Shown here: one piece after another, positions 6,757-8,261 of the stretch
Numbering within the stretch: the first letter of the stretch is position 1
How the letters are laid out: each line of letters starts with the position of its first letter
Assembly: GCA_003520425.1 (NCBI GenBank)
Contig: DOUU01000379.1
Span: 6,308 to 14,568, forward strand
Origin: Deltaproteobacteria bacterium
GTDB taxonomy: Bacteria; Myxococcota_A; UBA9160
Length of the DNA: 8,261 nt
Reading direction: 5' to 3'
Notes under the pieces: model-generated
What the model was told of the DNA's origin: nothing
Seen by the model: only the letters and a program-made list of their open reading frames with translations
Databases searched by the model: none
Position numbers and translations under genes: made by a program

Positions 6757-7116
6757 TTACTGGACGACGATCGTCCCCGTCATCTGGGGGTGTATGGCGC
6801 AGCGGTACACATAGGTCCCCGGCGCATCGAAGTGGAAGGAGAACGACTCGTCGGTATCCAGGGCCGGCGAGGTAAACGCCCCCGAGGTCACGGTGTGGAG
6901 TTCGTCATCCCGGTTGACCCAGGTCACCGTGGCGCCCACGGGGACCGTCAAGGTGCGTGGCTCGAACGTGAAGTTCGAAATGTGCACCTCCGCGCGAGCC
7001 GGCGATGCGGCGCGAGCGAGCGCCGCAGCCAGTGCGAGGGCCGCGATCAAGGGGAGAACCCACACGGAGATGCCGGGCCTCAAAGCGAAAACGCCAAGAC
7101 GGCTTTTCTGTGCCAA
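6757..7116 (-). CDS. Secreted cupredoxin (type 1 copper, plastocyanin-like)
   Basis: 119 residues. The N-terminus is an export signal: basic residues (KSRLG...R), a hydrophobic core at about 17-34 (VWVLPLIAALALAAALA), and a probable signal peptidase site near SPARA-EV (residues 38-44). The mature domain of about 77 residues is a small cupredoxin fold with all four type 1 copper ligands visible: H74 in DELHTV, and C106, H109, M112 in YRCAIHPQM. VGATVTWVNRDDELHTV and FDAPGTYVYRC are typical of plastocyanin/pseudoazurin-like proteins. It should bind one copper in the periplasm and carry single electrons, or handle copper. The start is a TTG, accepted because a perfect AGGAGG lies 7 bases upstream and the signal peptide begins right after. 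It is the first gene of the set with the phosphoesterase and the sigma/anti-sigma fusion. Confidence 0.92.
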   Translation of the reverse strand: MAQKSRLGVFALRPGISVWVLPLIAALALAAALARAASPARAEVHISNFTFEPRTLTVPVGATVTWVNRDDELHTVTSGAFTSPALDTDESFSFHFDAPGTYVYRCAIHPQMTGTIVVQ

Positions 7117-7123
7117 GAGCAGG

Positions 7124-7129
7124 CCTCCT
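7124..7129 (-). promoter_or_regulatory. Consensus ribosome binding site for the TTG-started cupredoxin
   Basis: AGGAGG on the minus strand, 7 bases from the TTG at 7116. It is the best ribosome site in the window and offsets the weak start codon. It overlaps one copy of an 8-base direct repeat, GCAGGCCT (7119-7126 and 7156-7163). The rest of the 132-base gap to the CBS gene shows no convincing promoter or T-tract terminator. Confidence 0.75.
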
Positions 7130-7248
7130 GTTCCGATGCAGTGGGTACACCGCAGGCAGGCCTTTGGATTGCCCGAGAGCCGGCACAGGGGGGGCTCAGG
7201 GGACGTGAATCGCGGGCGAGGCGCGCAAAAGGGCCGGGGAGGCGGCGA

Positions 7249-7680
7249 TCAGCCCTCGCGATCCTCGGGCGGGACGCCGGCAAAGTGGCGCAGGATGTCG
7301 GTCTCCGTCAGAAGGCCCACGAGCACGTCCCCGTCCAGCACGGGCAGGCAGCCGATCTTGCGCTCGGCCATGATGAGCGCGGCTTCCTGGATCGCCGCGT
7401 CCGGATGGATCACGATGGGCGGGGTCGACATCACCCGTGCGATCTCCACGACGTGGAGGAAGGCGCGCCGCTCCTCCGCACGCGCAGTATTGATGGAGGA
7501 AAGAGAGGCCCGCAGGAGGTCGCGCTCGGAGACGACGCCGACGAGCTTGCCTCCGTGCACCACGGGCATGTGGCGCACGCGCCCCAACGTCATGATATCT
7601 TCCACGGTCGAGAGGCGTTCACCCGCGCTGATCGTGACGATCTTCTCCTGCATGATGTCACGTACACGGGTCGGCTTCAT
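7249..7680 (-). CDS. Tandem CBS-domain protein (Bateman module)
   Basis: 143 residues made almost entirely of two CBS domains. CBS1 is about residues 5-60 (VRDIMQEKIVTISAGERLS... RHMPVVHGGKLVGVVSERDLL). CBS2 is about 80-136 (ARVMSTPPIVIHPDAAIQEAALIMAERKIGCLPVLDGDVLVGLLTETDIL). The recurrent DIM/VMS...V..PDA...A...M......LPV.D...LVG..TE.D pattern is diagnostic. Such stand-alone pairs bind adenine nucleotides (AMP, ATP, NADH, SAM) and regulate partner proteins; no catalytic domain is attached. The ATG at 7680 is the natural start of CBS1, though no ribosome site precedes it. It starts back to back with the + strand gene at 7697, leaving 16 bases. The cupredoxin operon begins 132 bases downstream on the same strand, so co-transcription is possible but not shown. 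Confidence 0.92.
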   Translation of the reverse strand: MKPTRVRDIMQEKIVTISAGERLSTVEDIMTLGRVRHMPVVHGGKLVGVVSERDLLRASLSSINTARAEERRAFLHVVEIARVMSTPPIVIHPDAAIQEAALIMAERKIGCLPVLDGDVLVGLLTETDILRHFAGVPPEDREG

Positions 7681-7681
7681 C

Positions 7682-7686
7682 GGAGG
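7682..7686 (+). promoter_or_regulatory. Ribosome binding site for the 147-residue protein
   Basis: GGAGG on the plus strand, 10 bases before the ATG at 7697. It sits inside the 16-base gap between the two divergent start codons, directly beside the CBS gene's ATG. Confidence 0.5.
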
Positions 7687-7696
7687 ATCTTAACCC

Positions 7697-8140
7697 ATGG
7701 CGCGTGGGCGAGGGAACTCGAAACGAGATTCTTCGCGTGCGGATCCGCCGAAGGAACCCGACGATCCGGACGCATCCGCACGACCCGCCTCCGCTGCGAC
7801 CGGGGTGCCCGAAATCCTGCGGCGCGTCCTCACATTCGGGCTCTCCGGCTTCTTCACCACCAACGAGGCCGTCCGCCGCGCTCTTGGAGAGACCGTCCCG
7901 AAGGACTGGATTGACTTCGCGGTGGATCAGAGCGAGCGCACACGCGCCGAGTTCATCGAGCGGCTGGCAGGTGAAATCGCGCGCACCTTGGAGGCCGTGG
8001 ACCTCGCGGCCGTCCTCGAGCGGGTGCTCGAGGGACGCACGGTCGACGTGCGAGCCCAGATCCAGCTCCTCCCGCGGGAGGATGGCAGTGCCGCGAGGCC
8101 TCTGCGCTTCTCGATCCTGCGGCAGGGCGAGTCGGAGTGA
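7697..8140 (+). CDS. Uncharacterised helical 147-residue protein
   Basis: I do not recognise a named family with confidence. Residues 1-35 are highly charged and low-complexity (Lys, Arg, Asp, Pro, Ser, Ala), probably disordered. Residues about 37-112 are predicted amphipathic helices, with no signal peptide or clear membrane helix: VPEILRRVLTFGLSGFFTTN, ETVPKDWIDFAVDQSERT, EFIERLAGEIARTLEAV, then AAVLERVLEGRTV. The tail DVRAQIQLLP suggests a short beta strand. The pattern (LTFG...FFTTNEAVRRAL, KDWIDFAVDQ) recalls small helical proteins of myxobacteria and relatives, sometimes labelled phasin- or PHA-associated, but that is memory rather than proof. A GGAGG site supports the start at 7697. 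An antisense frame covers the same DNA but lacks these supports. The stop overlaps the next gene's start by GTGA, suggesting a two-gene unit. Confidence 0.72.
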   Translation: MARGRGNSKRDSSRADPPKEPDDPDASARPASAATGVPEILRRVLTFGLSGFFTTNEAVRRALGETVPKDWIDFAVDQSERTRAEFIERLAGEIARTLEAVDLAAVLERVLEGRTVDVRAQIQLLPREDGSAARPLRFSILRQGESE

Positions 8141-8261
8141 GCACCCCGACGAGGCGCCCTGCGCTGGCCGGACCGCGGCTGCCGATGGGCGGCCTTCTCC
8201 TCCTTGCGCTCGTGGCCTGGGCATTCGCAATCCATCACGGAATCGGCCCGACTCCTACAAA
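8137..8261 (+). CDS. Start of a membrane or exported protein (3' end beyond window)
   Basis: An open frame begins with the GTG at 8137, overlapping the previous stop as GTGA, and is still open at the last base. The 41 visible residues have a short basic, proline-rich leader (STPTRRPALAGPRLP), then one hydrophobic stretch at about residues 17-31 (MGGLLLLALVAWAFA), then a polar IHHGIGPTP. This fits a signal anchor or uncleaved signal peptide with the bulk of the protein outside the cytoplasm. Too little is present to name a family. Overlap-type coupling with the 147-residue protein suggests they work together. Confidence 0.6.
   Translation, partial: MSTPTRRPALAGPRLPMGGLLLLALVAWAFAIHHGIGPTPT

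Noticed and set aside
7175..7200. Possible terminator hairpin between the CBS gene and the cupredoxin (GAGCC/GGCTC, 11-base loop)
   Set aside because: The stem is only 5 base pairs with a long G-rich loop and no T-tract on the minus strand; easily chance at this GC content.
7117..7248. Promoter for the cupredoxin operon
   Set aside because: I looked for sigma-70 and ECF-type (AAC/GTC-like) pairs on the minus strand. The only GGAAC (7131-7135) is too close to the start codon to be a -35, and no convincing pair was found.
6745..7914. Plus-strand open frame of 389 codons
   Set aside because: It runs antisense across the cupredoxin and CBS genes and into the 147-residue gene. Its product is rich in Arg/Gly/His with no domain, while each gene it crosses has clear motifs.
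7658..8230. Minus-strand open frame of 190 codons over the 147-residue gene
   Set aside because: No ribosome site or domain-like pattern. The plus frame has GGAGG, a helical pattern and an overlap-coupled downstream gene.

Overview
The window is very GC-rich, densely coded bacterial DNA with short intergenic gaps and stop/start overlaps. Twin-arginine (Tat) export signals, a GMC dehydrogenase with a small Tat subunit, and an ECF-type sigma factor joined to an anti-sigma periplasmic domain suggest a Gram-negative, probably aerobic organism. Myxococcota or another former 'Deltaproteobacteria' lineage such as Binatota is my best guess from composition and gene content; no marker gene in the window settles it.

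Region 1 (about 1-4563, + strand) looks like one operon. It begins with a fold-type II PLP enzyme of the D-cysteine desulfhydrase/ACC deaminase family, cut by the left edge. After 38 bases comes a Tat-signal small subunit of the gluconate 2-dehydrogenase subunit 3 family. A GMC flavoprotein dehydrogenase follows, overlapped by ATGA, then a MATE exporter, overlapped by GTGA. The Tat subunit probably carries the folded flavoprotein across the membrane. No cytochrome c subunit lies beside them. The substrate of the system cannot be read from the sequence.

Region 2 (4564-4686) is a convergent gap of 123 bases. It holds half of an inverted repeat but no classical T-tract terminator.

Region 3 (4687-7116, - strand) is a three-gene operon, transcribed right to left: a secreted type 1 copper protein (cupredoxin, TTG start behind a consensus ribosome site), a Tat-exported calcineurin-like metallophosphoesterase, and a single-chain protein that joins an ECF sigma factor, one membrane helix and an RskA-like anti-sigma periplasmic domain. 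This last protein is the most striking item: a sigma factor apparently anchored in the membrane by what is normally the outer part of its separate anti-sigma factor. A two-CBS-domain protein (7249-7680, - strand) lies 132 bases upstream and could be co-transcribed or separate.

Region 4 (7697-8261, + strand) starts only 16 bases from the CBS gene's start codon and runs the other way. It holds an uncharacterised helical 147-residue protein and, overlapping it by GTGA, the first 41 codons of a gene with an N-terminal membrane helix that runs off the right edge. No tRNA, rRNA, CRISPR, insertion sequence or prophage feature was seen, and no stretch over 300 bases lacks a gene.
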